NCBI RefSeq assembly: GCF_018598175.1
Contig: NZ_JAHESE010000005.1
Coordinates: 124,001-188,000, forward strand
Length of the DNA stretch: 64,000 bases
Direction: 5' to 3'
Origin: Dawidia cretensis
GTDB lineage: Bacteria > Bacteroidota > Bacteroidia > Cytophagales > Cyclobacteriaceae
This document shows, piece after piece, positions 33,312 through 42,275 of the stretch. Within the stretch, counting starts at the first letter, position 1; every line of letters starts with the position of its first letter. Made by a program: the position numbers and the translations under genes. The notes beneath the pieces were generated by a model. The model did not search any database. It was given only the letters and a program-made list of their open reading frames with translations, and was not told where the DNA came from.

Positions 33312-36300
33312 TTACTCATTTTTGTGGGGAAAGTAACATGTGAATGTAGCTCCTTGTCCTTCTATTCCGCGGGCGGTGATAAATCCATCGTGATTCTCCA
33401 TGATCTTCCGGCAAATAGCCAGTCCTATACCCGTGCCGTCGTATGCGGGCGATTGGTGTAGTCGTTGGAAAATTTTAAACAGCTGGTCGGCATACTGCTG
33501 ATCGAATCCAATGCCTTCGTCGGCAACGTTTACGGCAAAGTAAGCCTGGCCGGGCTTCGCCGAAGCGTGTGCTACCGTGCCGGTCTCAACAAAGTCTGTG
33601 GTAATACAAATGCGGGGCGCGGCATCGGTACGACGAAATTTCAGTGCGTTGCCAATGAGGCATTGGAACAACTGACCAAGCTGTAAGACATTGCCATATA
33701 ACATCGGCAACGTGTCGTACTCGATCTGCGCCTGTGTGGTCCGAATGCTCTCTTCCATGTCGAGCAGGCTGGCCTCTAAGATTTCGGACATGTTACATAA
33801 ACGTTTTTGATGGAACTGGCTTGTGCTGGTTTTTGAGAAGTCTAACACACCGTCGATCAGGGCATCCATGCGTGTGGCGGCACCGATAATTTTCTGTCCC
33901 CAGGCTTTGCCCTTGTCGGACAAGTGTTGTTCCTGTTCTACCAGCAGGTCGGCAAACGTACGAATCTTGCGCAGCGGCTCGCGCAGGTCATGGCTGGCGA
34001 CAAACGCAAAATGGCTGAGCTCCTTGTGCAACGTTTCCAGGTTGTTATTCTTTTGCAGCAGCATCGCATTGAGATCTAAAAGCTCCTGCTCATTTTCAGT
34101 CAGACGAAGCTCGGCCTGCTTGCGGGCGGTGATGTCGTGGTAGATCACGACCACGCCATCGTCAAGCTTGGAGATCATGACGTGTAGCCAGGTGTTCGTA
34201 CCGGGGAATGGAGCCAACTCCACCTCTAGCGGCCGGCCCGTACGGGCCACACTGATATACCGATTGAACAAACCGTTCTTTAATGCCACCGGATATTCTT
34301 GCAGCAAGCGCTTGCCGAGCAAATCCTGACGTTGTAAGAACAGACCTGTGCGGTGGTTGTAATATTTCCAGGTGAAGTCGACGATCTCATACCGGTGGTC
34401 ATACACGCACTCCAACACCTCGATGCAGGCGATGGAGGTGTCGAATACCGTCTGCAGCAGGTCATTGGTTTCTTTAAGCTTCTTCTCGCTGGTAAATTGC
34501 TCGTGTACGTCGGTGAGTGTGCCGATCCACATATCCACGGCACCGTCTTCGTCGGTCACCGGCAAGGTCATGTCCAGATGCCAGCGGTATTCACCTGCCG
34601 CGTTTCGCACCAACATCTCGCCTGAATAAGCTTTGCCTGCGGCGATGTGATCCGACCATTTGTGGCGGATTTCGATGCTCTGTGAGGGATGAAAGACATC
34701 GGAATTACGATGATCGAAGTCGACACATTGCTCGGGTGACAGTCCGGTATAACCGTACCATTGATCATTAAACACGGTCGCGCCTGTTTTGAGATCGTAC
34801 ACCCACACCAGGTGTGGGATAGCATCGAGGCTTTTTTTGTACAGATCCTTTTGATGACGCAGCGCCACTTCTGCGCGTTTGCGTTCGGTGATAGGCAGCG
34901 AAGAAGAAATCACGCCATCGCCAAATTTGACAAGCGATATATCCTGCCACGACTCGGCGCCACTATAACTATAGCGTGTTTCAAAGCGTTGGGGCTTTCC
35001 GGTATATAATACTTCCTCCATGCGATGCCAGAGCTCGTGCGTGCGAATATCCGGGAACAATACCGATAAATGCCGGCCGCGGGCTTGCTCGGTAAGGCCT
35101 GTGGACTTCAGAAAAGCTGGGTTGATGATGTTGAGGATGAAATCTTTTACAGTACCCTGACCGTCGCGCAACGCTTTTTGAAAGCTGAGATTTACCTGTA
35201 CGCCTTCAAAGATACCGCTCAGTAGCTCGTAGCTTTCCTGTAAAGCACGGCTTCGCTCCAGGATGCGTTGTTCAAGCTGGTGGTTCACGGTCTTGAGCTG
35301 TCGCTCCGATCGCGTACGGGTCTGAGCCAATTCCAAGCGCGTTTTGACGCGGGCTAACAACTCGCGCGGCGAAAAAGGTTTGATTAGATAGTCGTCGGCA
35401 CCTTGCTGTAATCCTTCCAGTCGTGCCTTTTCAGACGCATGGGCCGAGAGCAGGATGACCGGTATATGGCTGCCTTCCCGACTTTCGTGAATGGTCTGCA
35501 TCAGCTTAAGCCCATCCAGACCGGGCATCAGCACGTCGGCCAACACCAGGTCGGGTAGCATACCCTCCCGTAGCAAGGATAATGCGTGAATGCCGTTTTC
35601 TGCCGTTAAAACTGTATAGTGCGGTTTCAGCAGATCTGTCAAATATGTACGCATATCGCGATGGTCCTCCGCCAGCAGTACCACGGGTCTGGACGTCTTC
35701 CGTGCATCGCTCTGGTCTGTTTCGATGGGTGAGGAGTCCTGCGGCAATTCAGCCTGAGGTTGCCACTGGGCAGCCGTGTCGGCGAGGGAGCGGGGGACGC
35801 GCTCGTCTCGCTCCTGTATTCGGTAGGGGGGGAGGTGGTCCTTGCCCGCCGGAATTGTTATATAGAAGTGTGCACCCTCACCCGGTGTGCTTTCAACGTG
35901 TATACTACCGCCATGTAACACGACCATTTCTTTCACCAGCGCCAAGCCCAGACCTGAACTTTCTTCTATTCGTGCAGGCATACCCTCGATGCGGCCAAAG
36001 CGTTCAAAGATTTGAGGAATGGCATCTGCCGCAATGCCGGGGCCTGTATCATGTACGCCGAATACGGCCGTATCGTTTGTAAACCGCATCGTTACAGTAA
36101 CAGAACCTTCGAGGGTAAACTTAAAAGCGTTGGATAGAAGATTGAGAACAATCTTCTCCCACATATCGTGGTCGATATAAAAGGCCGTGTCGACCGTTGG
36201 TATATCGATCGTAAACATCAGACCCGCTTTTTCCATTGCGGGCTGGAAGGTTGCCGCGATGTCGGCAGTGAATTGTGAGAGGTTGGTAGGGCGATACGCC

Positions 36301-37295
36301 GCCACCACTTGCCCCGCTTCGATGCGGGACAGATCCAGTAGTGTGTTTACCAGCTTCTGTAACCGCAGCGCATTGCGATGCGCCATTTGCAGCTTCCGCG
36401 TATCCTCGGTAGTAAAGCGCCCACCATGCTCCAACATCTCTTCCAGCGGATTTAATAGCAACGTCAGGGGCGTACGGAACTCATGACTGACGTTGCTGAA
36501 GAAGGCGGTGCGTGCTGTTTCCACAGCCGCCATGGTTTCGAGCTCGTGCTTTTGTTGTAGCGACTGGCGGCGAAAGGTAACGTCTTCTACCATTACACAC
36601 ACGCCGTCGTGCAGTCTGACGGCAATCCACCGGTACCAGTTATTGAATCCCTCTTCATTATAAAAATGTTCGCGGTCCAGCGGCAGACCTGTTTCCACGG
36701 TATTAATAAAGTCATCGAACAGGCCCATGGACCGGGTATAGGGAAACTCCTGTAACATACGTTTACCTGGTAGCTCACGGTGCGTCAGCTTTTCGCTCGC
36801 GGCGTTGCCCAAAGTATATTCAAAGTCTATGATGGTACCTTGCTCGTCCCGTATACTGCGCAAGGTCATTAAGGGAAGAGGCGAGGTATGAAGTACTGTT
36901 TCCATGAGCTCCTGATTTTCCCGCAGCGCGCGCGCCATTTTGCGTCGTGGTAATTGCAACGTTCCAAATCCATGCAGCATCCGGGTATATCCGGAGGAAT
37001 GAATGATGCGACAATGATAGTCGGAGCTTTTGCCGCTGCGTAGCCGCACCATAATATCCTGAAGGGCCATTACATCGTCGGGATGTACCAGGTAGTGTAT
37101 GCCGTCCAGGGCAATCAGTAAGTCAAAGCTTATGGGTAATCGGTTCAGATCTTCCTTGAGCGGTTGTCCATCCTCGGGATCGAGGTGCCAGGGCCCTTGC
37201 AAGGTGAATGTTTCAACAGGGGTAATAATCGATAAAGTATACTGGTTATGCAGTGTACGGGGGGCATAAGTCGTTGGCTCCATGGAGTGAATCAC
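33312..37295 (-). CDS. Hybrid sensor protein with two histidine kinase modules
   Basis: A soluble-looking 1327-residue protein without membrane helices. Residues 1-240 are PAS-like. A first kinase follows: DHp with H271 (SHEFRTPLTLLL), ATPase about 375-485 (NLLSNAFKF, DTGPGIA, GLGLALV). A receiver spans 537-655 with D587 (VLADVLMPGLDG) and K639. A coiled linker and three PAS domains (about 690-805, 810-940, 941-1060) lead to a second kinase with H1102 (SHDLREPLRKI) and a C-terminal ATPase. Such HK-REC-PASn-HK chains could perform an internal relay: the first kinase charges its receiver, the second signals to free receivers. The start is ATG at 37295, with another ATG four codons in. Confidence 0.9.
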   Translation of the reverse strand: MIHSMEPTTYAPRTLHNQYTLSIITPVETFTLQGPWHLDPEDGQPLKEDLNRLPISFDLLIALDGIHYLVHPDDVMALQDIMVRLRSGKSSDYHCRIIHSSGYTRMLHGFGTLQLPRRKMARALRENQELMETVLHTSPLPLMTLRSIRDEQGTIIDFEYTLGNAASEKLTHRELPGKRMLQEFPYTRSMGLFDDFINTVETGLPLDREHFYNEEGFNNWYRWIAVRLHDGVCVMVEDVTFRRQSLQQKHELETMAAVETARTAFFSNVSHEFRTPLTLLLNPLEEMLEHGGRFTTEDTRKLQMAHRNALRLQKLVNTLLDLSRIEAGQVVAAYRPTNLSQFTADIAATFQPAMEKAGLMFTIDIPTVDTAFYIDHDMWEKIVLNLLSNAFKFTLEGSVTVTMRFTNDTAVFGVHDTGPGIAADAIPQIFERFGRIEGMPARIEESSGLGLALVKEMVVLHGGSIHVESTPGEGAHFYITIPAGKDHLPPYRIQERDERVPRSLADTAAQWQPQAELPQDSSPIETDQSDARKTSRPVVLLAEDHRDMRTYLTDLLKPHYTVLTAENGIHALSLLREGMLPDLVLADVLMPGLDGLKLMQTIHESREGSHIPVILLSAHASEKARLEGLQQGADDYLIKPFSPRELLARVKTRLELAQTRTRSERQLKTVNHQLEQRILERSRALQESYELLSGIFEGVQVNLSFQKALRDGQGTVKDFILNIINPAFLKSTGLTEQARGRHLSVLFPDIRTHELWHRMEEVLYTGKPQRFETRYSYSGAESWQDISLVKFGDGVISSSLPITERKRAEVALRHQKDLYKKSLDAIPHLVWVYDLKTGATVFNDQWYGYTGLSPEQCVDFDHRNSDVFHPSQSIEIRHKWSDHIAAGKAYSGEMLVRNAAGEYRWHLDMTLPVTDEDGAVDMWIGTLTDVHEQFTSEKKLKETNDLLQTVFDTSIACIEVLECVYDHRYEIVDFTWKYYNHRTGLFLQRQDLLGKRLLQEYPVALKNGLFNRYISVARTGRPLEVELAPFPGTNTWLHVMISKLDDGVVVIYHDITARKQAELRLTENEQELLDLNAMLLQKNNNLETLHKELSHFAFVASHDLREPLRKIRTFADLLVEQEQHLSDKGKAWGQKIIGAATRMDALIDGVLDFSKTSTSQFHQKRLCNMSEILEASLLDMEESIRTTQAQIEYDTLPMLYGNVLQLGQLFQCLIGNALKFRRTDAAPRICITTDFVETGTVAHASAKPGQAYFAVNVADEGIGFDQQYADQLFKIFQRLHQSPAYDGTGIGLAICRKIMENHDGFITARGIEGQGATFTCYFPHKNE

Positions 37296-38136
37296 TTCAT
37301 TTCAATTTATCCTGAACAGTTTCAAGCAAGTACAAGCAGGAGGGTTTCCTTTTTTTTCATCGTGGCTAACGGTTATGTGAATATAGAATTGTAAACGGTA
37401 CGGATCAAAATCGTAATCAAAATAATTTAGAGGCCTTAATGTGTTCTAACATCGGGCTGTTGCATAGCGTGTTTTTTTTCCGGTATAAATTTCATGCCAG
37501 GGCAAAAAGTACAAGACGGTGCCTTCGTCTCACGCGGCGTACTGGCGGTACACGCCAGTACGGACGTGATAGAAAAAGTAGGTGTCAATGGAGGGGTGCC
37601 TGGCAAAGACGCTACGCCGGCTGCGTTATCATAATGTGAGCCCGGTGCCAGGCGAGGTGGGTTACCCGAAAGCTTGCTACCGATTGCGTCATTATTTTGG
37701 GAGTGGCGCCATGACGCAATTGCACGTCGTGTTAAAAGCACGGGGTATCCGGCATTGCTGAAGAGCAAATCTGAAAGCAGCGAGGAAGCGAAAGAAAATT
37801 GCCCTGTGTTGCATGTGGCCGGCGTGTCCGCATCGTTTCTGGCGCCGCCGCTGTAATAATCGTTCGAAAGACGTGTTAACAGCAAGGAAACACTGGTAAC
37901 GATGACGGTAATATTTTATAGATAATTCTTAACCGAGGAATTGTTGCCACGTATATGTCTGTTGTAATAGTCTCACACACAGTATACTGCCAGCAAGCAA
38001 TATACTTCAATATATACAGTATAAGTTTCTGCGGGGCCTCCTATACCTGGAAGGCCAGGGTGTTGATCGAGGAAGGGTTGGTAATGAGGCCTCCGCAGTG
38101 CTTGTTCGGTGCCTGGCTGACAAATAACACATTAAA
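37296..38136. other. 841-bp region without a secure gene
   Basis: AT-rich flanks (37300-37440 and 37870-38130) surround a GC-rich core at 37440-37860 that is open on both strands: a 149-codon frame on minus and two in-phase segments on plus. GCCTGGCA at 37600-37607 is mirrored by TGCCAGGC at 37647-37654, across a spacer of about 39 nt. Nothing in either translation matches a family I know. The last 110 bp presumably hold the promoter of the PAS gene, with a TAAGTTTC element at 38022. Confidence 0.5.
37494..37856 (+). pseudogene. Possible interrupted frame or dispersed repeat
   Basis: One plus-strand phase reads MPGQKVQDGAFVSRGVLA onward for 46 codons, meets a TAA at 37632-37634, then continues open for 73 more codons to a stop codon at 37854. 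The two halves have balanced amino-acid composition. A minus-strand frame of 149 codons overlaps almost all of it. This could be a decayed gene with a single nonsense change, or a non-coding repeat that stays open by composition. I cannot choose. Confidence 0.2.
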
Positions 38137-39171
38137 ATGATACCTACCCTTGAGAACTTGGTAAAAGACGAGCAGGCATTCCTGAATGCCAGCGTAAACG
38201 CCACGGCGGCGAACGTTCGTTTCGCCGTATTGGATAAAGACTTCCGTATTGCCTGGGTAAGCGCCCAGTTTCGTGAGACATTCGCCCGCACAGAACAGGA
38301 CCTGATCGGCACGCCACTGGCCAACCTCGACGGTCTGCTGAATACCTCCATATTTCAAACACTTTTTCCGATCGTATCCACTGGCGTGCAGTGGTCGGGT
38401 GAGATACGGTACGACACGCCGGTCGGCGATCGCGTCTGGCTTCAAACACACTTGCTGCCCGTACACGCCGGCCAGGGGCCTGCCCACACGCTATACCTCT
38501 TCCTGATCAACGACATTACCGATACCAAAGTAGCCCTTCAGGAAAAGCAAGCCGCGTTAACCGATCTGCGGTATAGCGAAGCCCGCTACCGTGCTCTGAT
38601 CGAAAATCAATCAGACCTGATCGCGCTGTTTAATGCGCACGGTGATCGCATCTATGTCAATTCGCAGTACCAGGATTTTACCGGTAAAAGTTTCGTCGAA
38701 ATTATAGGGACCAATATATACGAGTTTACGCTCAAAGGGGTGCCGCTCTCCTTCATCCGGCAGGCATTTCTGCTGACACCCGATAACCCCGAGATATCGA
38801 AAGTATTCGAGCTGGAGAATGCCCGGCATGAAAAGCAATGGATACTCTTGTACGTGCGCGGAATATTTGATTCCTTTGGAACCTTGTACGAGTTCATGAG
38901 CATCGGCCGGAACGTGACGGACCTTAAGCATGCAGAGCTGCAAAAAACAGACTACATCGAGGCGCTGGAACGCATCGCCTTCATGACGTCGCACCGTGTC
39001 CGCAGTCCCATCAGCACCATGCAAGGCTTGTTGGAGCTGCTGCGGATGGACGCCATCGACACCGACCAGTGGGACCTGGTGCGCCATGCCTTAAAGCGGT
39101 GTGTTGATGACCTGGACAAGTACAGCCGCGAGCTGGGTGATTTTATTTATCACCAGCAGTTCCATAACTAA
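38137..39171 (+). CDS. PAS-PAS protein with a DHp-like helix but no ATPase domain
   Basis: A 344-residue cytosolic sensor. Two PAS domains (about 25-135 and 148-270; RYRALIENQSDLIALF begins the second) lead into EALERIAFMTSHRVRSPIS, a clear DHp H-box with H286. The chain then ends after about 60 residues, so the usual HATPase (N, G1 and G2 boxes) is missing. The stop is followed seven bases later by the AraC regulator start, and no frameshift into an ATPase is visible. It may be a phosphotransfer or dimerisation partner for the nearby kinases and receivers. Similar truncated forms are known in Bacteroidota; their role is unclear. Confidence 0.85.
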   Translation: MIPTLENLVKDEQAFLNASVNATAANVRFAVLDKDFRIAWVSAQFRETFARTEQDLIGTPLANLDGLLNTSIFQTLFPIVSTGVQWSGEIRYDTPVGDRVWLQTHLLPVHAGQGPAHTLYLFLINDITDTKVALQEKQAALTDLRYSEARYRALIENQSDLIALFNAHGDRIYVNSQYQDFTGKSFVEIIGTNIYEFTLKGVPLSFIRQAFLLTPDNPEISKVFELENARHEKQWILLYVRGIFDSFGTLYEFMSIGRNVTDLKHAELQKTDYIEALERIAFMTSHRVRSPISTMQGLLELLRMDAIDTDQWDLVRHALKRCVDDLDKYSRELGDFIYHQQFHN

Positions 39172-39178
39172 TCCTGGG

Positions 39179-40039
39179 ATGAGCCTATTCAAGCAGTTTA
39201 CACACAAGAAGATCGGTATTGTAAAATTTGATGCCGCCACAACCTTGCCGGAAGTGGCCCTGACCGACAAAAGCTACAATCGGATTTTATTCTTGCGCGC
39301 GGGTTCTGCGTTGCGTGTCGATTTTCAGAAACATACCCTGCGGCAGGACGCGTTATTTTTTATAGGCTCCAATCAGTTTTTTGAAGTGGAAGACAATAAT
39401 CGTTTTAAGGGATATGTGATATACTTTAATCGCGACTTCTACTGCATACAGATACACGAGAAAGAAGTATCGTGCGATGGAATTTTATATAACAACGTCT
39501 ACGGCACCTCTGCGGTGACGCTCACCAAAGAACATGCGCGCACCATGGAGGCGATTCTCGAAGAGATCGCAGAGGAGATGCAACGCGACGACACGGCAGT
39601 AGAAGAGATGCTGCGAATTCTCGTCAAGAAGGTCATCATTAAATCGACCCGGCTCTGGAAAGAAAATGCAGGCTATGCACAGCAGGACGATCAGCCCGAG
39701 GCGGAATTTCTTCGTCAATTCAGTCAACTGGTGGAAAGTCACTTTCGGAAACGCCATGGTGTAGCCGATTATGCCGACCTGCTCAACATCACACCCAAAG
39801 CGTTGAGTAAACGGCTGAACCGTTACCGGTCAGAGACACCGAATGATATTATTAAAGATCGGATCATGCTGGAAGCGAAACGCCTGCTGTTGTATACCGA
39901 TATGACGGTAAAAGAAATATCATACAATCTGGGCTATGAAGATCCCGCTTATTTTAACAGGTTGTTTGTTAAAACAACGGGTATCGCACCGGCGGAATTC
40001 AGACGCCAGCCCAGTGGAGTTGTCAAACAGGCGGGATAA
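39179..40039 (+). CDS. AraC-family transcriptional regulator
   Basis: A 286-residue DNA-binding protein. The N-terminal 170 residues look like a cupin sensor (RILFLRAGSALRVDF, DALFFIGSNQFFEVED). The C-terminal third has two helix-turn-helix motifs: VADYADLLNITPKALSKRL and the family signature VKEISYNLGYEDPAYFNRLFVKTTGIAPAEFRR. I use the ATG at 39179, seven bases after the PAS gene stop codon, because an upstream frame overlaps that gene and has no domain. The pair is probably one transcript, suggesting that the PAS protein and this regulator share a signal; the target genes are unknown. Confidence 0.9.
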   Translation: MSLFKQFTHKKIGIVKFDAATTLPEVALTDKSYNRILFLRAGSALRVDFQKHTLRQDALFFIGSNQFFEVEDNNRFKGYVIYFNRDFYCIQIHEKEVSCDGILYNNVYGTSAVTLTKEHARTMEAILEEIAEEMQRDDTAVEEMLRILVKKVIIKSTRLWKENAGYAQQDDQPEAEFLRQFSQLVESHFRKRHGVADYADLLNITPKALSKRLNRYRSETPNDIIKDRIMLEAKRLLLYTDMTVKEISYNLGYEDPAYFNRLFVKTTGIAPAEFRRQPSGVVKQAG

Positions 40040-40287
40040 CGTAAGTTATTATTTTTTGTTTCACCACATTCGGTGAATGCCTGAGGCCTGTGATGCGTAG
40101 GCATAATCTTGCGGTGAATGTGCAGGCGTTCGCGACAACATAGCATTACCTTATTTTTTGGCGTTGCTATTATTGGTTATTACTCTGCCAATTCGTAAAA
40201 TCGTTATACAAAACAGCACGGATGCGCGGAACTTTCTGTAGTGCACATTGGTTTCATTTCAAGGGCACTCACCAAAACCAACAGAGC

Positions 40288-40725
40288 ATGAACAAGAGTT
40301 TGTTTTTGGCAGACGACGACATAGACGACCGTATGTTGTTTGAAGATGCGCTGAATGAAGTATATACCGGCGTAGACCTGATACTGGCTATCGACGGTGA
40401 AGAGCTGATGCAAAAGTTACAGCAGCGGCTGCCGTCGTTGCCCAGCCTGGTCTTCTTAGACATCAACATGCCTCGCAAAAATGGGTTTCAATGTTTGCGT
40501 GAAATGCGCGAGCGGACATTGCTACAGGATATACCTGTCGTGATCATCTCTACCTCGAACGAGGAAAGAATTATTGAGGAGTCGTATAGCCAGGGCGCGA
40601 ATTACTACATCTGCAAGCCCAATAGCTTTGAAAAGCTAAAGCAGGCTATTCACGATGTGCTGAGTCTGGACTTACAGTTGCGGGCAACGCAACCTTCCAA
40701 AGAAGAATTTTTATTGCAATACTAG
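40288..40725 (+). CDS. Single-domain response regulator A
   Basis: A 145-residue free receiver: acidic residues at 9-14 (ADDDIDD), phospho-acceptor D58 in VFLDINMPRKNGFQ, Thr/Ser in VIISTSNEE, lysine in YICKPNSFEKL. It has no output domain. After the last helix it carries a short tail ending QPSKEEFLLQY, which recurs in two other receivers of this region. Its stop codon overlaps by two bases the stop of the convergent receiver B (CTAG). Start at MNKSLFL, as a longer upstream frame is not conserved-looking. Confidence 0.92.
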   Translation: MNKSLFLADDDIDDRMLFEDALNEVYTGVDLILAIDGEELMQKLQQRLPSLPSLVFLDINMPRKNGFQCLREMRERTLLQDIPVVIISTSNEERIIEESYSQGANYYICKPNSFEKLKQAIHDVLSLDLQLRATQPSKEEFLLQY

Positions 40726-41156
40726 AATGTCAGCACGAATGTCTCGCGTGACGAAGGATGGGCAGCACTCCAGTCGACGCGGCAGAAATATTCTACGGCT
40801 GATTTAAGCACCTCAAAAGAGGGTGGTTTCGATATATAGTGACTTGCGCCCGAGCGGTGTAACATGTCGATTGTGGCGACATCGTCAGACGTAGACAACA
40901 CGACAATCGGCATGTCTTTAAACGGCGCTCGTTGGCGCAGCTCTTCCAGACAGGCAAAGCCATTCTTACGGGGCATGTTGAGATCCAGGAACAGCACCGT
41001 AGGCCGCTCGGGCAACAGTCCATCGAGGACCTCCATGAGCTGCTCGCCGTCAATGGCCATCGTTAGCCGTGTGTCCCGGCTTACTTCCCGTAGCGCCTCC
41101 TGGAAAAGCATTCTGTCGTCATCGTCGTCATCTGCTAATAAAAGATGCTTTCCCAT
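40722..41156 (-). CDS. Single-domain response regulator B
   Basis: A 144-residue free receiver on the minus strand: ADDDDDDRMLF, phospho-acceptor D58 in VLFLDLNMPRKNGFA, VVLSTSDDVATID and the lysine in YISKPPSFEVL. It ends with HPSSRETFVLTF, a diverged version of the tail on receivers A and E. The gene is convergent with receiver A and divergent from receiver C, so the three are separately transcribed. I begin at MGKHLLLADD; the extra ten upstream codons look like leader. Confidence 0.92.
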   Translation of the reverse strand: MGKHLLLADDDDDDRMLFQEALREVSRDTRLTMAIDGEQLMEVLDGLLPERPTVLFLDLNMPRKNGFACLEELRQRAPFKDMPIVVLSTSDDVATIDMLHRSGASHYISKPPSFEVLKSAVEYFCRVDWSAAHPSSRETFVLTF

Positions 41157-41247
41157 CTGTTTCAACTCGGGGATAAATGTACACACAAAAAACGCAATTC
41201 AAGACCAGGGGTAGGGGGTATTATTTTATCAAAAAAATAAGTAGGTT

Positions 41248-41264
41248 CAGCATACGATATGCTG
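41248..41264. repeat. Short perfect hairpin upstream of receiver C
   Basis: CAGCATA and TATGCTG pair perfectly around a CGA triloop, 31 bases before the receiver C ATG. It may be an operator or a stabilising leader hairpin. Confidence 0.35.
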
Positions 41265-41295
41265 GATGCAGGCAGGGCAAAAAATATCCTTGTTC

Positions 41296-41715
41296 ATGAG
41301 AGACCCCATTGTATTAGTAGACGACGATACCGACGACCGCGACCTTTTGGCGGAGGTCCTGGAGAAAATAGGCCAAAAACGAGAGCTGGAGCACTTCGAG
41401 AATGGTAAGGAGGCCCTGGAGTATTTACGTGTTACCACAGATAAGCCTTTTATCATTATTTGCGATTTGAACATGCCCATCATGAATGGGCTGGAGCTAA
41501 AACGTGAAATTCAGCGCGACGACTATCTCCGCAACAAGAGTATTCCATTTGTTTTCTTTTCGACTGCCGTGGCACCGGCTACTGTGATGGAAGCATATCA
41601 CTTGTCCTCCCAGGGCTTTTTTCTAAAAGAACCTTCGTTCCGGGAGTTGGAGGAAACAATGAGTCTCATTTTCCGGTATTGGGCCAAGTGTAAACATCCC
41701 AATGCCGTGCGATAA
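41296..41715 (+). CDS. Single-domain response regulator C
   Basis: A 139-residue free receiver: LVDDDTDDRDLL, phospho-acceptor D57 in IIICDLNMPIMNGLEL, FFSTAVAPATVMEA and the lysine in GFFLKEPSFREL. It differs from receivers A, B and E in sequence and lacks their C-terminal tail; the AxxATVMEAY helix and missing cis-proline (KE in place of KP) mark a separate subgroup. Start taken at MRDPIVLVDDD. About 105 bp separate it from receiver D. Confidence 0.88.
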   Translation: MRDPIVLVDDDTDDRDLLAEVLEKIGQKRELEHFENGKEALEYLRVTTDKPFIIICDLNMPIMNGLELKREIQRDDYLRNKSIPFVFFSTAVAPATVMEAYHLSSQGFFLKEPSFRELEETMSLIFRYWAKCKHPNAVR

Positions 41716-41820
41716 CGTTGAATACCGGACCGTAGATTTACAGGAGGCCAGCGCAACCGTTGCAGTACTGGCAGGGCATTTTCGGAAAAATCATTATTAA
41801 AGAATAAAGAAAGGAATGCT

Positions 41821-42207
41821 ATGAAGCGTGTATTATTAGTTGATGACGACAGCATTTTTAATTTTCTAAGCTCCAAGACGCTGCAGCGCATGGGCCTTGC
41901 CAGCGACATTCACATGGCCGTAAACGGAGCAGAAGCGCTCAAGCTTTTTAATGATTACTACCAGGGAGCAAAGGCCTTGCCCGACGTGATCCTGCTTGAC
42001 CTCAACATGCCCGTCATGGATGGATTCGGTTTTCTGGAAGCGTTCCGTCGGTTGCGTATACCGGGCAAAGAACATGTAAAGATCTTTATCGTTTCCTCTT
42101 CCGACGATCCGGGCGATCGTCAACGGGCAAAGGAGCTGGGAGCGGATTATTATCTGACCAAGCCGTTGCAAGAGCAGAGTCTGCGGCTGGCGTTAGAAAT
42201 GGGGTAG
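41821..42207 (+). CDS. Single-domain response regulator D
   Basis: A 128-residue receiver starting MKRVLLVDDDSIFNFL, with phospho-acceptor D60 in VILLDLNMPVMDGFGF, FIVSSSDDPGDRQRA and the lysine in YYLTKPLQEQSL. The SIFNF segment after the acidic pocket (Asn instead of a third acid) is the form seen in many Bacteroidota receivers that follow PAS kinases. No output domain. It lies between receivers C and E in the same direction, with gaps of 105 and 68 bp. Confidence 0.9.
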   Translation: MKRVLLVDDDSIFNFLSSKTLQRMGLASDIHMAVNGAEALKLFNDYYQGAKALPDVILLDLNMPVMDGFGFLEAFRRLRIPGKEHVKIFIVSSSDDPGDRQRAKELGADYYLTKPLQEQSLRLALEMG

Positions 42208-42249
42208 TCGTCCGGGAATTCCCGGAGTTGTGTGTTTCACTGAAATCGT

Positions 42250-42257
42250 TATCTTTA
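42250..42257 (+). promoter_or_regulatory. Possible minus-7 element of receiver E gene
   Basis: TATCTTTA resembles TAnnTTTG and lies 18 bases before the ATG. It shares the 11-nt string ATCGTTATCTT with the element preceding the CZB kinase at 42770, so both may be controlled alike. Confidence 0.4.
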
Positions 42258-42275
42258 ACGCCACAACGTGTATGT

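Noticed and set aside
39101-39178. AraC start at 39101
   Set aside because: It overlaps the end of the PAS gene in another frame and adds an irregular hydrophobic tail; the ATG at 39179 begins at the cupin domain.
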